Positions 9,256 through 17,539 of a DNA stretch of 64,000 nucleotides are shown piece by piece. This DNA comes from Sphingopyxis sp. YR583 (GTDB lineage: Bacteria > Pseudomonadota > Alphaproteobacteria > Sphingomonadales > Sphingomonadaceae). The stretch spans positions 310,001-374,000 of the forward strand of contig NZ_FNWK01000002.1 of the NCBI RefSeq assembly GCF_900108295.1, read 5' to 3'. Made by a program: the position numbers and the translations under genes. Within the stretch, counting starts at the first letter, position 1. Each line of letters starts with the position of its first letter. Under the pieces are notes generated by a model. It had not been told where the DNA came from, searched no databases, and worked only from the letters and a program-made list of their open reading frames with translations.

Positions 9256-10434
9256 ATGGCCGAGTCCGCCCCCTCCTTTACTCCGCGCTTCGTGGTCATC
9301 CTGCTTGCGGGCGGCCAGGGAACGCGTGCGGGTCTCGACGTTCCGAAGCAACTCGCGCTGCTGGGAGGCAAGCCCGTGTTGCGATGGAGCCTCGACGCTT
9401 TCGTCACTCATCCGTCGATTGCGGACGGTGTGCTGGTCGCGAATGATGACGTCATAGCTGCGCTTGGCAGCCTTCCAGACGGTTGGATTTCTGCCGAACC
9501 CGGCTCCGAACGACAGCAATCGGTTGCGAACGCGCTCGCCGTGATCGCCGATCGGGACGATGATATGATCGTTCTCGTTCATGACGCCGCACGCCCCGGC
9601 GTGACTAGCGACGTGATTGCCCGTCTGCTCCTCGCGCTCGGGAATACCGAGGCCGCCATCCCGACGATGCCGGTTCCCGACACGCTCGTCGAGCAAAGCG
9701 CGGATCTAGCAGGCGACGTCGTAGACCGCAGCGCACTCGCGCGCGTCCAGACGCCGCAAGCCTTCCGTCTGGGCACATTGCGCCGCGCCCATGCCGACGC
9801 GATGGATGCGTTCGCGACCGACGATGCGCAACTGGTGCGCCGGCTGGGACTGGCCGTCGCGGCGGTTCCGGGCGACGCGCGGCTTCACAAACTGACATAT
9901 GCCGAGGATATTGCGATCCTCTCCGGGCTTTTGGGAATGGGCAAAATGACGCGAACCGCGGTCGGCATGGGTTATGATGTCCACCGCCTCGTGGCGGGTA
10001 AGCCGATGTGGATTGGCGGGATAGAAATCCCGTATAGTCATGGACTTGAAGGACATAGCGATGCCGATGTCGCGCTTCACGCGCTGACCGATGCAATCCT
10101 CGGCGCACTCGCGGACGGCGATATCGGCGATCATTTTCCGCCAAGCGATCCGCGATGGCGCGGCGCGGCGTCGCACCGTTTTCTCGCTTTCGCCGGCGAA
10201 CGCGTTGCGGCACGCGGCGGGCGCATCGATCATATCGACCTGACGATCATCGCAGAAGCGCCGAAAATCGGTCCGCATCGGGATGCGATCCGTGCGCGTA
10301 TATCCGAAATCCTTGCGCTTCCGCTCGGGCGGGTTAGTGTGAAGGCCACAACGACAGAGCGGCTGGGCTTTGCCGGCCGCCGCGAGGGGATAGCGGCGCA
10401 AGCCGTCGCAACCCTGCAACTTCCGGAGAATTGA
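9256..10434 (+). CDS. ispDF: Bifunctional IspD/IspF, MEP isoprenoid pathway
   Basis: Fusion of the third and fifth MEP-pathway enzymes. The N-terminal half (about 1-225) is a CTP:2-C-methyl-erythritol-4-phosphate cytidylyltransferase, with LLAGGQGTRAG and SERQQSVANAL. The C-terminal half (about 230-392) is 2-C-methyl-erythritol-2,4-cyclodiphosphate synthase, with the metal-binding GYDVHRL, GHSDADVALHALTDA and a KATTTERLGF substrate loop. IspDF fusions are well known in alphaproteobacteria. The ATG follows a short divergent intergenic region shared with dusB. The CinA-type gene begins 3 bases after the stop. Confidence 0.96.
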   Translation: MAESAPSFTPRFVVILLAGGQGTRAGLDVPKQLALLGGKPVLRWSLDAFVTHPSIADGVLVANDDVIAALGSLPDGWISAEPGSERQQSVANALAVIADRDDDMIVLVHDAARPGVTSDVIARLLLALGNTEAAIPTMPVPDTLVEQSADLAGDVVDRSALARVQTPQAFRLGTLRRAHADAMDAFATDDAQLVRRLGLAVAAVPGDARLHKLTYAEDIAILSGLLGMGKMTRTAVGMGYDVHRLVAGKPMWIGGIEIPYSHGLEGHSDADVALHALTDAILGALADGDIGDHFPPSDPRWRGAASHRFLAFAGERVAARGGRIDHIDLTIIAEAPKIGPHRDAIRARISEILALPLGRVSVKATTTERLGFAGRREGIAAQAVATLQLPEN

Positions 10435-10437
10435 ACC

Positions 10438-10995
10438 TTGCAGTCTGTCGAAAAAGCGCGCCTCGCCGCGCGTGGCGAACTCGCTACGAGCGTCCTCGCA
10501 AACAACCGCGCCGCGGGGCGGAAAATCGCCGCGGCCGAAAGCTGCACCGGCGGCATGGTGTCGGTCGCGCTGACTGACATCGCCGGCAGTTCGGACGTGT
10601 TCAGCGCCGGCTTCGTGACCTATTCGGGCCATGCGAAGCAGAGCCAACTCGACGTCAGCAGCGAAATCCTCGAAACCTTCGGCGAAGTCTCGCTCGCGAC
10701 CGCGTGGGCGATGGCGGCGGGTGCGCTGGCGAACAGCGACGCCGACGTCGCGGTCGCGATCACCGGAATCGCGGGGCCCGGTGGCGGGTCGGAGAAGAAG
10801 CCGGTGGGCCAGGTCGTCTTTGCCCGCGCGCTGCGCGGACAGGATCCCGACGATTATTTTACGCAGCGCGTCCAGTTTGAATCGACCGACCGCGCAGCGA
10901 TCCGTCACCATGCGACTCTGTTTGCACTCGACCTGCTTCAGCCCGAAAAGGACGGGCTGCGTCCGTCCGAGGATATTGCACTGCCGGCGCCGTAA
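10438..10995 (+). CDS. CinA C-terminal family amidase (PncC-like)
   Basis: A 185-residue protein made only of the CinA C-terminal domain, a family that includes nicotinamide-nucleotide amidase, which recycles NMN from the NAD cycle. Motifs are KIAAAESCTGGM with the catalytic Ser, FSAGFVTYSGHAK, and AITGIAGPGGGSEKKPVG. The start is TTG, 3 bases after the ispDF stop, so it should be co-translated with ispDF. Its last 58 bases overlap the end of the convergent START-domain gene. The full-length CinA N-terminal domain is absent. Confidence 0.9.
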   Translation: MQSVEKARLAARGELATSVLANNRAAGRKIAAAESCTGGMVSVALTDIAGSSDVFSAGFVTYSGHAKQSQLDVSSEILETFGEVSLATAWAMAAGALANSDADVAVAITGIAGPGGGSEKKPVGQVVFARALRGQDPDDYFTQRVQFESTDRAAIRHHATLFALDLLQPEKDGLRPSEDIALPAP

Positions 10996-11417
10996 AGTTC
11001 GCCGGCGCGCGCTTCGAATGCCGCGATCATCTTCCGCAAAGCCTTGTCGAACATTTGTCCCGCAAGTGCTTCGAACATGCGGCTGCGGAACGAGAAATCG
11101 ACCATGAAATCGACGCGGCAGCCCCCGCCCTCCACAGGCTGGAAATGCCATTCGTTGCTGAGGTGCTTCATCGGCCCGTCGATATAGCTCACGATGACTT
11201 CGCGCGGCCGCTGCTTGTGGACGCGGCACGAAAAGCTTTCGCGCAGCCCCTTGAAGCCGACGATCAAATCCGCGACCGCTTCATGCTCGCTGTCGCTGCG
11301 CAGGCGCAATGCGACGACCCACGGCAGGAATTCGGGGTAACGCGTGATATCGGTAACCAGCGCGAACATCTGTTCGTCGCTGTAGAGAAGCTCGCGCGTT
11401 TCGTGATGCCTCGGCAA
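10938..11417 (-). CDS. RatA/COQ10-like START-domain protein
   Basis: Polyketide-cyclase/START-fold protein of about 159 residues. Proteins of this family bind hydrophobic ligands. COQ10 members bind coenzyme Q, while the name RatA comes from a proposed anti-ribosome activity. The pattern DEQMFALVTDITRYPEFLPW and the C-terminal FDKALRKMIAAFEARA are typical. No ATG is placed well. A TTG preceded by TGAGGGG starts 8 bases after the lipA stop, giving a protein of family length, so I use it. It is co-transcribed with lipA and ends inside the convergent CinA-type gene. Confidence 0.85.
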   Translation of the reverse strand: MPRHHETRELLYSDEQMFALVTDITRYPEFLPWVVALRLRSDSEHEAVADLIVGFKGLRESFSCRVHKQRPREVIVSYIDGPMKHLSNEWHFQPVEGGGCRVDFMVDFSFRSRMFEALAGQMFDKALRKMIAAFEARAGELYGAGSAISSDGRSPSFSG

Positions 11418-11424
11418 AGGCCCC

Positions 11425-12390
11425 TCAGCCTGCCTTGACGCGCGCCAGTTGCGCTTCACGCGCCGCGCGCATCCGCTCGAAATCGTCACCCGCATGATAG
11501 CTGGAACGTGTCAGAGGCGACGAAGCGACCTGCAGGAACCCCTTGGCGCGCGCGATCTGTGCATAAGCATCGAACGCCTGCGGGGTGACGAATTCGGCGA
11601 CCTTTGCGTGTTTCGGCGTCGGTTGAAGATACTGGCCCATCGTCATGAAATCGATGTCGGCGCTGCGCATGTCGTCCATCACCTGATGCACTTCCATCCG
11701 CTCCTCACCGAGCCCGAGCATGATGCCCGACTTGGTGAAGATCGATGGGTCACGACGCTTGACGCTTTCGAGCAGGCGCAGCGACGCATAATAGCGCGCG
11801 CCTGGACGGATCGTCGGATAGAGCCGCGGAACGGTCTCTAGATTATGGTTATAGACGTCGGGACGCGCATCGACGATCGCGGCAACCGCGGTTTCGGGCT
11901 TGTTGCGGAAATCGGGCGTGAGAATCTCGATCGTCGTCTGCGGCGTCTCACGGCGCAGCGCGTTGATGACCTTCACGAACTGACTCGCGCCGCCATCGGG
12001 CAAGTCGTCGCGATCGACCGAGGTGATGACGATATGGCTGAGCCCCATCTTCGCTGCGGCGATCGCGGTATGCTCGGGTTCGAGCAGGTCGACCGGGCGG
12101 GGCATGCCGGTCTTGACGTTGCAGAAGGCGCAGGCACGCGTGCAGGTGTCGCCGAGGATCATCACCGTCGCATGCTTTTTCGTCCAGCATTCGCCGATGT
12201 TCGGACACGCGGCTTCCTCGCACACCGTATGCAGATTGAGTTCGCGCATCAGCTTGCGGGTTTCGGCGTAACCGGGGCTCGTCGGCGCCTTGACGCGAAT
12301 CCAGTCGGGCTTGCGCGCGCGCTGGCTGGGAGTCGGCGCGGGCTGTACGGGCGATGCGGGAGCGTTCATTTCGACCACATAGTCGTGCAC
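11425..12390 (-). CDS. lipA: Lipoyl synthase
   Basis: Radical-SAM enzyme that inserts two sulfurs into octanoyl-E2 or octanoyl-H protein to make lipoate. The auxiliary-cluster motif [12 protein letters not shown] and the radical-SAM motif CTRACAFC are both present, and the C-terminal RSSYHAG provides the Ser cluster ligand. Its 321 residues are normal. The frame begins with GTG preceded by an AGAGG box; an ATG 7 codons in (MNAPASP) is an alternative without an obvious ribosome site. Divergent from the carbonic anhydrase gene and upstream of the START-domain gene. Confidence 0.96.
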   Translation of the reverse strand: MHDYVVEMNAPASPVQPAPTPSQRARKPDWIRVKAPTSPGYAETRKLMRELNLHTVCEEAACPNIGECWTKKHATVMILGDTCTRACAFCNVKTGMPRPVDLLEPEHTAIAAAKMGLSHIVITSVDRDDLPDGGASQFVKVINALRRETPQTTIEILTPDFRNKPETAVAAIVDARPDVYNHNLETVPRLYPTIRPGARYYASLRLLESVKRRDPSIFTKSGIMLGLGEERMEVHQVMDDMRSADIDFMTMGQYLQPTPKHAKVAEFVTPQAFDAYAQIARAKGFLQVASSPLTRSSYHAGDDFERMRAAREAQLARVKAG

Positions 12391-12431
12391 GCGCCTCTTC
12401 TCAACCTCTCTACCTATGCTAAGGCGCCTCC

Positions 12432-13070
12432 ATGACTCACTTTACAGACATGATCGAGGGATACCGCCGTTTCCGTAACGGCGGTTGGGCGCAGCAACGC
12501 GAACGCTGGGAACAACTTGCTGTTGGCCAGTCGCCGAAGGTGATGGTGATTGCCTGTTCGGACAGCCGATCCGAACCTTCGCAGATTTTCGATACCAATC
12601 CGGGCGAAATCTTCGTCGTCCGCAATGTCGCCGCGCTGGTTCCGCCGTTCGAGACCACACCGGGGCGTCACGGCGTCTCGGCGGCGCTGGAATTCGCCGT
12701 CCAGTTCCTGAAGGTCGAGGAAATCGTCGTCATGGGTCACGGCCTTTGCGGCGGCTGCCACGCCGCGCTTCATAAATCGATGGAAGGGGCTGAACCTGGG
12801 CGCGGCGGCTTCATAGCCGACTGGATCGCGATGCTTGATGATGCGAGCGAAAAGGTGCGGAGCAGCTACGAGAATCTCGACACGCGCGAAGCGGGACGCG
12901 CGATGGAGATGGCGGCTGTGCGAGTAAGCATTGACAATCTCAGAACTTTTCCCTGCATTCAGGAAAAGGAGCGGCGCGGAACACTAAAGTTGCGCGGGGC
13001 ATTCTTCGCGATCGGCGACGGGGTGCTGCATCTGATGGACGACGCGACGGGGGAATTTTCCCCCGCCTGA
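12432..13070 (+). CDS. Beta-class carbonic anhydrase
   Basis: Zinc enzyme interconverting CO2 and bicarbonate. The zinc ligands are C42 in ACSDSR, H103 and C106 in MGHGLCGGC, and the catalytic dyad D44/R46 is present. Length of 212 residues matches the beta class. The ATG lies in a short divergent gap with lipA. A small membrane-protein gene begins 12 bases downstream and may be co-transcribed. Confidence 0.94.
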   Translation: MTHFTDMIEGYRRFRNGGWAQQRERWEQLAVGQSPKVMVIACSDSRSEPSQIFDTNPGEIFVVRNVAALVPPFETTPGRHGVSAALEFAVQFLKVEEIVVMGHGLCGGCHAALHKSMEGAEPGRGGFIADWIAMLDDASEKVRSSYENLDTREAGRAMEMAAVRVSIDNLRTFPCIQEKERRGTLKLRGAFFAIGDGVLHLMDDATGEFSPA

Positions 13071-13082
13071 ACAGGAGGCGGT

Positions 13083-13661
13083 ATGAGCAAGAATACATTC
13101 TGGGTCACCATGATCTTCGTCGCGGCAATCGTCGGCGCGTTTCTGGGGCCCGCTCTTGCCCAATCGCTTTCGACCGGTGCGATGCTGACCTTTTCGGTCG
13201 TCACCCTGGTGGCGATCGTCGGGCTGATCGTCTGGTCGCTGTCGAACAATAAATCGGGCGAGAAGGCCGATACCGCGACGCTTGCCGATGCGCGCGCGAT
13301 GCGCGCGCCCGAGGGCAAGGCGCGTATTTACGTTACCCGGCGCGGCTTCGTCGCCGCGCTGCAGGGCATGAATGTGACGCTCGACGATACGGCGCAGGGC
13401 CAAATCAAGTCGGGCCAGATGCTGATGGCCGATGTAGCAGCCGGCACGCACCGGCTGCACGCGGCGATGGCCAAGGGCATCATGGCCAATGCGGGCACGC
13501 TGGAAATCGAGGTCGGTGCGGGAGAGGTGGTCGTTATTGACGCAATGTTCGAAATGAGCGCGCTGAAGGGCGATGCCAAGCTCACGCGGCTTGAGGGCGC
13601 CAAGGCGCGCGAGAATGTTCACGCGACGAAGCTCATTCTGTGGGAAGTCGAACCCACCTGA
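13083..13661 (+). CDS. Membrane-anchored protein of unknown function
   Basis: Unrecognised 192-residue protein. Two hydrophobic segments at about residues 6-28 and 35-55 form a hairpin anchor. A soluble domain of about 130 residues follows, rich in beta-strand-like stretches (ARIYVTRRGFVAALQGMNVTL, GTLEIEVGAGEVVVIDAMF). An AGGAGG box precedes the ATG by 5 bases. The domain resembles carbohydrate-binding or PEGA/DUF2846-like exported domains in pattern only. It probably shares a transcript with the carbonic anhydrase 12 bases upstream. Confidence 0.7.
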   Translation: MSKNTFWVTMIFVAAIVGAFLGPALAQSLSTGAMLTFSVVTLVAIVGLIVWSLSNNKSGEKADTATLADARAMRAPEGKARIYVTRRGFVAALQGMNVTLDDTAQGQIKSGQMLMADVAAGTHRLHAAMAKGIMANAGTLEIEVGAGEVVVIDAMFEMSALKGDAKLTRLEGAKARENVHATKLILWEVEPT

Positions 13662-13754
13662 CGGACTACAAAGCGGGGCCCGGCTGCGGGCAGTTGTGAA
13701 GCGGCCCTGCAACAATTGCATGAATCGCACGTTCTCCCGGAAAAGGAGAATTGG

Positions 13755-14456
13755 ATGGCCCTTCGCCAAACCCTGTCGGCTGCGCCGGCGCTTGCTTCCC
13801 GTAGACGTGCATTTCCCGGCGAAGATGAATCCTATACCAAAGCAAGAAAATCGCTGCTGGCCGAAGAGATCGACCTGCGCCGCAAGATGACGCGGATCGC
13901 CGAGCAGCGCCGCGCGCTGCCGCCAGGGCCGGCGATGAAGGATTACCGGTTCAAGGATTCCGATGGCGCCGAGCTCGGCCTCGCCGACCTGTTCGGCGGG
14001 CACGACACCCTCGTCAGCTATTTCTGGATGTACGGCCCCGAGCGCGAACGTCCTTGCCCGATGTGTACTAATTGGCTCGGCTCGGTCGACGGCAATGCGA
14101 ATGACCTGAAACAGCGCGTCGCGTTCAAGATATTCGGTCGCAGTCCGGTCGAGCGTCAAAAGGCCTTCGCGCTCGAACGCAGCTGGCAGGCGCTCGATTT
14201 CCTGCAGACCGTCGGCGAAGACTATGCTCGCGACTTTCGCTTGCTCAATGGCGACGGCAGCGAGAATCCCGCGCTGGCGGTGTTCAGGAAGAGCGGTAAT
14301 GAAGTGCGCCTGTTCTGGAAGAGCGAGATGACCGCCGAAATGGCGGATCCGGGTCAAGACCCGCGCGATGCGCCCGACATCGCGAGTCTCTGGAACATCC
14401 TCGACCTGACGCCGTCGGGCCGCGGAACGAACTGGTATCCGTCGCTGGAATATTGA
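13755..14456 (+). CDS. DUF899 thioredoxin-fold protein
   Basis: Member of the DUF899 family, predicted to have a thioredoxin-like fold and of unknown reaction. Seen are RKSLLAEEIDLRRKMTRIAEQRRALPPG, typical of the family N-terminus, and a CPMC pair after YFWMYGPERERP where a redox CxxC would sit. About 233 residues are encoded from the ATG of MALRQTL, which has an AAGGAG box 7 bases upstream; an in-frame ATG 13 codons earlier lacks one. The ending GTNWYPSLEY is also characteristic. Confidence 0.8.
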   Translation: MALRQTLSAAPALASRRRAFPGEDESYTKARKSLLAEEIDLRRKMTRIAEQRRALPPGPAMKDYRFKDSDGAELGLADLFGGHDTLVSYFWMYGPERERPCPMCTNWLGSVDGNANDLKQRVAFKIFGRSPVERQKAFALERSWQALDFLQTVGEDYARDFRLLNGDGSENPALAVFRKSGNEVRLFWKSEMTAEMADPGQDPRDAPDIASLWNILDLTPSGRGTNWYPSLEY

Positions 14457-14565
14457 GCGCGAAAAGCTGCTCCCATTGATGCGTGGACGTTCTGTGCGCC
14501 CCACCTCGCGTGCGTATCCCCGCCCGCCCCTTATCTCTTGCGCTAGCCCTGCTAATGCGCCACAT

Positions 14566-14583
14566 CTTTACGTGAACGTAAAG
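14566..14583. promoter_or_regulatory. LiuR-like palindromic operator
   Basis: A perfect inverted repeat, CTTTACG-TGAA-CGTAAAG, lies 29 bases upstream of the enoyl-CoA hydratase start. From memory, it closely matches the TTTACGT/ACGTAAA sites of LiuR-type MerR regulators that control branched-chain amino acid and fatty-acid degradation genes. No MerR gene lies in the window, so the regulator would be encoded elsewhere. Confidence 0.6.
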
Positions 14584-14611
14584 GTAAAGCGCTCCCGAGA
14601 GGATATTCCCC

Positions 14612-15415
14612 ATGACCCTTCCCACCTTCGACACGATCAAGCTCGAAATCGCCGACAATGTCGCCACGATCACTCTGAACCGGCCCGAACGGCTCAACTC
14701 GATGCCGCCCGCAATGGCCGATGACATTCGCGAGGCGCTCGACCATCTGCCGGGCATCGGCGCGCGTGCGCTGCTCATTACCGGCGAAGGCCGCGGTTTC
14801 TGTTCGGGGGCCGATCTGGCCGGCGACCGGTCTGCGGGCGGTGCCGTCAGCGGCGGTGCGCGGAGCCGCAACGCCCTGCGCGGTCATTATAATCCGATGC
14901 TGCTTTCGCTCGCCAACCTCGACATTCCCGTCGTCGTCGCAGTCAACGGCCCGGCAGCGGGCGTCGGGTGCAGCTTTGCGCTGTCAGGCGACTTCACGAT
15001 CGCCGGCAAGAGCGCCTATTTCCTCCAGGCTTTCGTCAACATCGGGCTCGTGCCCGACGGCGGTTCGTCGTGGCTGCTGCCGCGCCTGATCGGCGTGCCG
15101 CGCGCGCTGCAGATGATGATGCTGGGCGAGAAGATTTCGGCCGATCAGGCGGCAGACTGGGGCATGATCTACAAGAGCGTCGAAGACGCCGATTTGATGA
15201 GCGAGGCCAAGGCGCTTGCCACCCGCCTCGCCAACGGCCCGACGATCGCACTTGGCACGATGCGCAAGGTGCTGCGCGACGGGCTGACTCAGGATTTCGC
15301 GACCACGCTCGACGCAGAAGCCAAGGGCCAGTTCATCGCGGGCGGTACCGCCGACGCGTTGGAAGGCATCATGGCCTTCCAGCAGAAGCGCAAGACCGAG
15401 TTCAAGGGCAAGTAA
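14612..15415 (+). CDS. Enoyl-CoA hydratase/isomerase family protein
   Basis: Crotonase-fold enzyme of 267 residues, likely acting in beta-oxidation or a related acyl-CoA pathway. Seen are the N-terminal NVATITLNRPERLNSM, the oxyanion-hole segment GEGRGFCSGADLAG and FVNIGLVPDGGSSWLLPRLIG, where a Glu is usual in hydratases and this protein has Asp. That change is common among isomerase-type or PaaG-like members, so the exact reaction is open. A GAGAGGA box precedes the ATG. The upstream palindrome suggests control with acyl-CoA catabolism. Confidence 0.88.
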   Translation: MTLPTFDTIKLEIADNVATITLNRPERLNSMPPAMADDIREALDHLPGIGARALLITGEGRGFCSGADLAGDRSAGGAVSGGARSRNALRGHYNPMLLSLANLDIPVVVAVNGPAAGVGCSFALSGDFTIAGKSAYFLQAFVNIGLVPDGGSSWLLPRLIGVPRALQMMMLGEKISADQAADWGMIYKSVEDADLMSEAKALATRLANGPTIALGTMRKVLRDGLTQDFATTLDAEAKGQFIAGGTADALEGIMAFQQKRKTEFKGK

Positions 15416-15429
15416 GCCCATAAATGCGA

Positions 15430-15449
15430 ACCCCGGCGAAAGCCGGGGT
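15430..15449. repeat. REP-like intergenic palindrome
   Basis: ACCCCGGCGAAAGCCGGGGT is an 8-bp stem closed by a GAAA-type loop, just after the enoyl-CoA hydratase stop. Similar GC-rich hairpins occur at 15468, 27015, 50765 and 53650 in this window, suggesting a dispersed family. It may also stop transcription, although no U-run follows. Confidence 0.6.
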
Positions 15450-15467
15450 CCAATTCCATTCTATGAG

Positions 15468-15484
15468 CCCCGGTTTTGCCGGGG
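15468..15484. terminator. Hairpin between convergent genes
   Basis: CCCCGG-TTTTG-CCGGGG followed on the plus strand by TATTTTG. It sits between the convergent enoyl-CoA hydratase and HD-domain genes and fits a terminator for the former. It follows the palindrome at 15430 after 18 bases. Confidence 0.55.
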
Positions 15485-15492
15485 TATTTTGC

Positions 15493-16095
15493 CTACTCGG
15501 CCGCTTCCTCGACCATCACCTTCTTGTAGATGCTCGTGCGCGGATAGGAGCAGAGGCGCATCACCATCGGCTCGAAGAATTCGAGCGGCTCGCTGTCGTA
15601 ATCGGGGTCGAACGCCGGCGCGTCATATTTCTCGCAGAATTCGGCGCACGCCGCGTAGTAGGGGCTATCGCTGAACTGATCGCGCATATCGCGGTCGAGC
15701 CCGAGATAGTGGAAGAAATAATGCCCCTGGAAAATGCCATGATGCTGCACGATCCAGAGATTTTCTTCTGAAAGAAAGGGTTTGAGGATCGCCGCCGCGA
15801 CGTCGGGGTGATTGAACGCGCCGAGCGTATCGCCGATGTCGTGGAGCAGCGCCATCACGACATATTCCTCGTCGCGGCCATCCCTGTGCGCCCGGGTCGC
15901 GGTCTGCAGGCAATGTTCGAGCCGGTCGACCGGAAAGCCGCCATAATCGCCGCCGAGCAGTTTCAGATGATCGAGGATGCGCTTGCCATTGTTCGGCGCG
16001 AACTCCTTCTGCTCGCGCGCGATAATGTCCCAGTCTTCCTGTGTTCCGTCGATCATCGACCGGAATGCGGCGTGATCGTGCGTCATCTCGTTCAT
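15493..16095 (-). CDS. HD-domain protein, PhnZ/MIOX-like
   Basis: A 200-residue HD-domain protein. Likely metal ligands are H61 (EHCLQTA), H85-D86 (ALLHDIGD), H96 (NHPD), H118 or H119 (VQHHG) and an Asp near 163-167. From memory, the Tyr-10-His-24-His-Asp spacing (Y51, H61, H85) equals that of PhnZ, a mixed-valence di-iron oxygenase that cleaves a hydroxyphosphonate, though the PhnZ Glu three residues after the Tyr is Phe here. It could be an oxygenase or an ordinary phosphohydrolase. A GGAGAGG box precedes the ATG. It lies 33 bases downstream of an exported-protein gene on the same strand. Confidence 0.8.
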   Translation of the reverse strand: MNEMTHDHAAFRSMIDGTQEDWDIIAREQKEFAPNNGKRILDHLKLLGGDYGGFPVDRLEHCLQTATRAHRDGRDEEYVVMALLHDIGDTLGAFNHPDVAAAILKPFLSEENLWIVQHHGIFQGHYFFHYLGLDRDMRDQFSDSPYYAACAEFCEKYDAPAFDPDYDSEPLEFFEPMVMRLCSYPRTSIYKKVMVEEAAE

Positions 16096-16128
16096 GGCAG
16101 CCTCTCCTATTTTACGGAGCAGCCTATC

Positions 16129-16845
16129 CTATTCGTTGTTATTTGCAACGTTATAGGTCTTGACCTCGACCTGCGTCAGGCAGCGCCGCGTCGATTTGTC
16201 CTCGGCATTCGCCAGCGCTTTTTGCTGGTACATGACCTCGGTCAGCAGCTTGCGCGACACCCCCATGCGGATCAGGAAATCATTGTCCTCGCTTGCAAGC
16301 AGCGCAGCGTCCTGTTCGATGTCGCCGATCAGTTCCTTGGTTGCGTCGGTGCCCATCGCAACACTCATGTCGATCGCGCTGCGGTCGCCGGTGCGCGTGA
16401 ACATATGGACGATGAACAGCCCGCCGGGATCGATCACGCGCGGCTGCCCTCCCATGAAGATGAAGTTGCACGCGCTGAAGCAGGCCCAGCCCGCCGGGAT
16501 CCGCGTCGTCAGCCCGAAATTCGAGCGGATGATCCGACCTGCGGCATTGCCAGCGCGCGCGTCGCCGCCGGGCGAGCGGAGCCATACCTCGCTGACGTCG
16601 GGGTTTGCGGCGAGCGCAGCCTTCAGCCGATCGGGCAGTCCGGTATCGATACGCCCTTCGGCCAGCAGCACCTTACCGCCCTTCTTGGCGACGGGTGTCA
16701 GCTTCATCGTCGCATTTCCCGACCAATCGGGGCTGAGGGGACAGGTCGGGTTCGACGGATCCATCGCGGGTTTGGCGGCACCGGTCAGGCATGTGACCAG
16801 CCCAGCCGCCGCAGCAATCCGGAAGGCTTTACGCGGCAATGACAT
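16129..16845 (-). CDS. Exported ClpP-like fold protein
   Basis: A 238-residue protein with a signal-peptide-like N-terminus (about residues 7-24) and a ClpP/crotonase-like layout: RSPGGDARAGNAAGRIIR near 90-107, WACFSACNFIFMGG with a candidate Ser124, and FIVHMF with H147. This matches predicted periplasmic ClpP-like proteins (COG3904 type), whose activity is unproven. Its start overlaps the end of the upstream exported-protein gene by 17 bases, so the two are probably made together. It may be a serine protease or a degenerate binding protein. Confidence 0.75.
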   Translation of the reverse strand: MSLPRKAFRIAAAAGLVTCLTGAAKPAMDPSNPTCPLSPDWSGNATMKLTPVAKKGGKVLLAEGRIDTGLPDRLKAALAANPDVSEVWLRSPGGDARAGNAAGRIIRSNFGLTTRIPAGWACFSACNFIFMGGQPRVIDPGGLFIVHMFTRTGDRSAIDMSVAMGTDATKELIGDIEQDAALLASEDNDFLIRMGVSRKLLTEVMYQQKALANAEDKSTRRCLTQVEVKTYNVANNNE

Positions 16846-17389
16846 AGCGTGCCTGGCCCGGCCCCTTGCACATCCGCTTGGATACTCGTGTTTCCTCGCC
16901 CTCGACGATGACGATATCGGTGACGTTCATGCACTGCGTCCCGTCGGCGAGTTCGTTCTTGGCCGCAACGGTCGATGACCCGCTGACATTTTCGCGCGTT
17001 TCACTCGTCCAGTTCGCCGTCGCGCCGACCTCTTCGCCGCGCGTCACCTCTTCGGTCGCCGCCGCGGCCTGAACCTGTTCGGCCGGGTCGAGGCGGCAGG
17101 CGATCGCGTCGGTAAGCGTGCCGCTGACCTCACCGATCGGGACATAGCTATAGACGCCAGCCTTGCTCGCCGCGTCGCCGACCGCGTCGTTGATCACATT
17201 GCCCAGAATGTTGCGGCCGATACTGTTGCCCTTCTTGCCTTTGGGACAGCCGCCGTTTTCATCTTCGCTGGGCTTCGGAGCCGGCGTCGTCACCTTGCGA
17301 AGCAGCCCGCCGAACTGCGCCTGAGCCGGCGCAACGGCGAGCAGGCAGGCCGCAAGCACGGCCGGGGTCGCCAATAATCCACGCATCAT
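16829..17389 (-). CDS. Exported protein of unknown function
   Basis: Unrecognised 186-residue protein with a clear signal peptide ending near APAQAQ (residues 19-24). The mature part has a charged, Gly-rich stretch (ENGGCPKGKKGNS), a helix-prone middle and four Cys (two near 48-97, then C151 and C170 roughly), consistent with disulfides in the periplasm. Its end overlaps the start of the ClpP-like gene by 17 bases, pointing to a shared role. An ATGATG pair leaves the start one codon ambiguous. Confidence 0.75.
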   Translation of the reverse strand: MMRGLLATPAVLAACLLAVAPAQAQFGGLLRKVTTPAPKPSEDENGGCPKGKKGNSIGRNILGNVINDAVGDAASKAGVYSYVPIGEVSGTLTDAIACRLDPAEQVQAAAATEEVTRGEEVGATANWTSETRENVSGSSTVAAKNELADGTQCMNVTDIVIVEGEETRVSKRMCKGPGQARYVIAA

Positions 17390-17539
17390 TCAGTCCACCC
17401 TTGTCGCGCCCGATCCCGGGCAACCATGCGACCTTTTATAGGAGTGGTTCATGCCACCCGCTGTGATTTTCATCAACCTTGCAACTTATGTCATCCAGAC
17501 AGGTTGAATTAAGGCTGAATATGTCACAGTAACGCCGTC

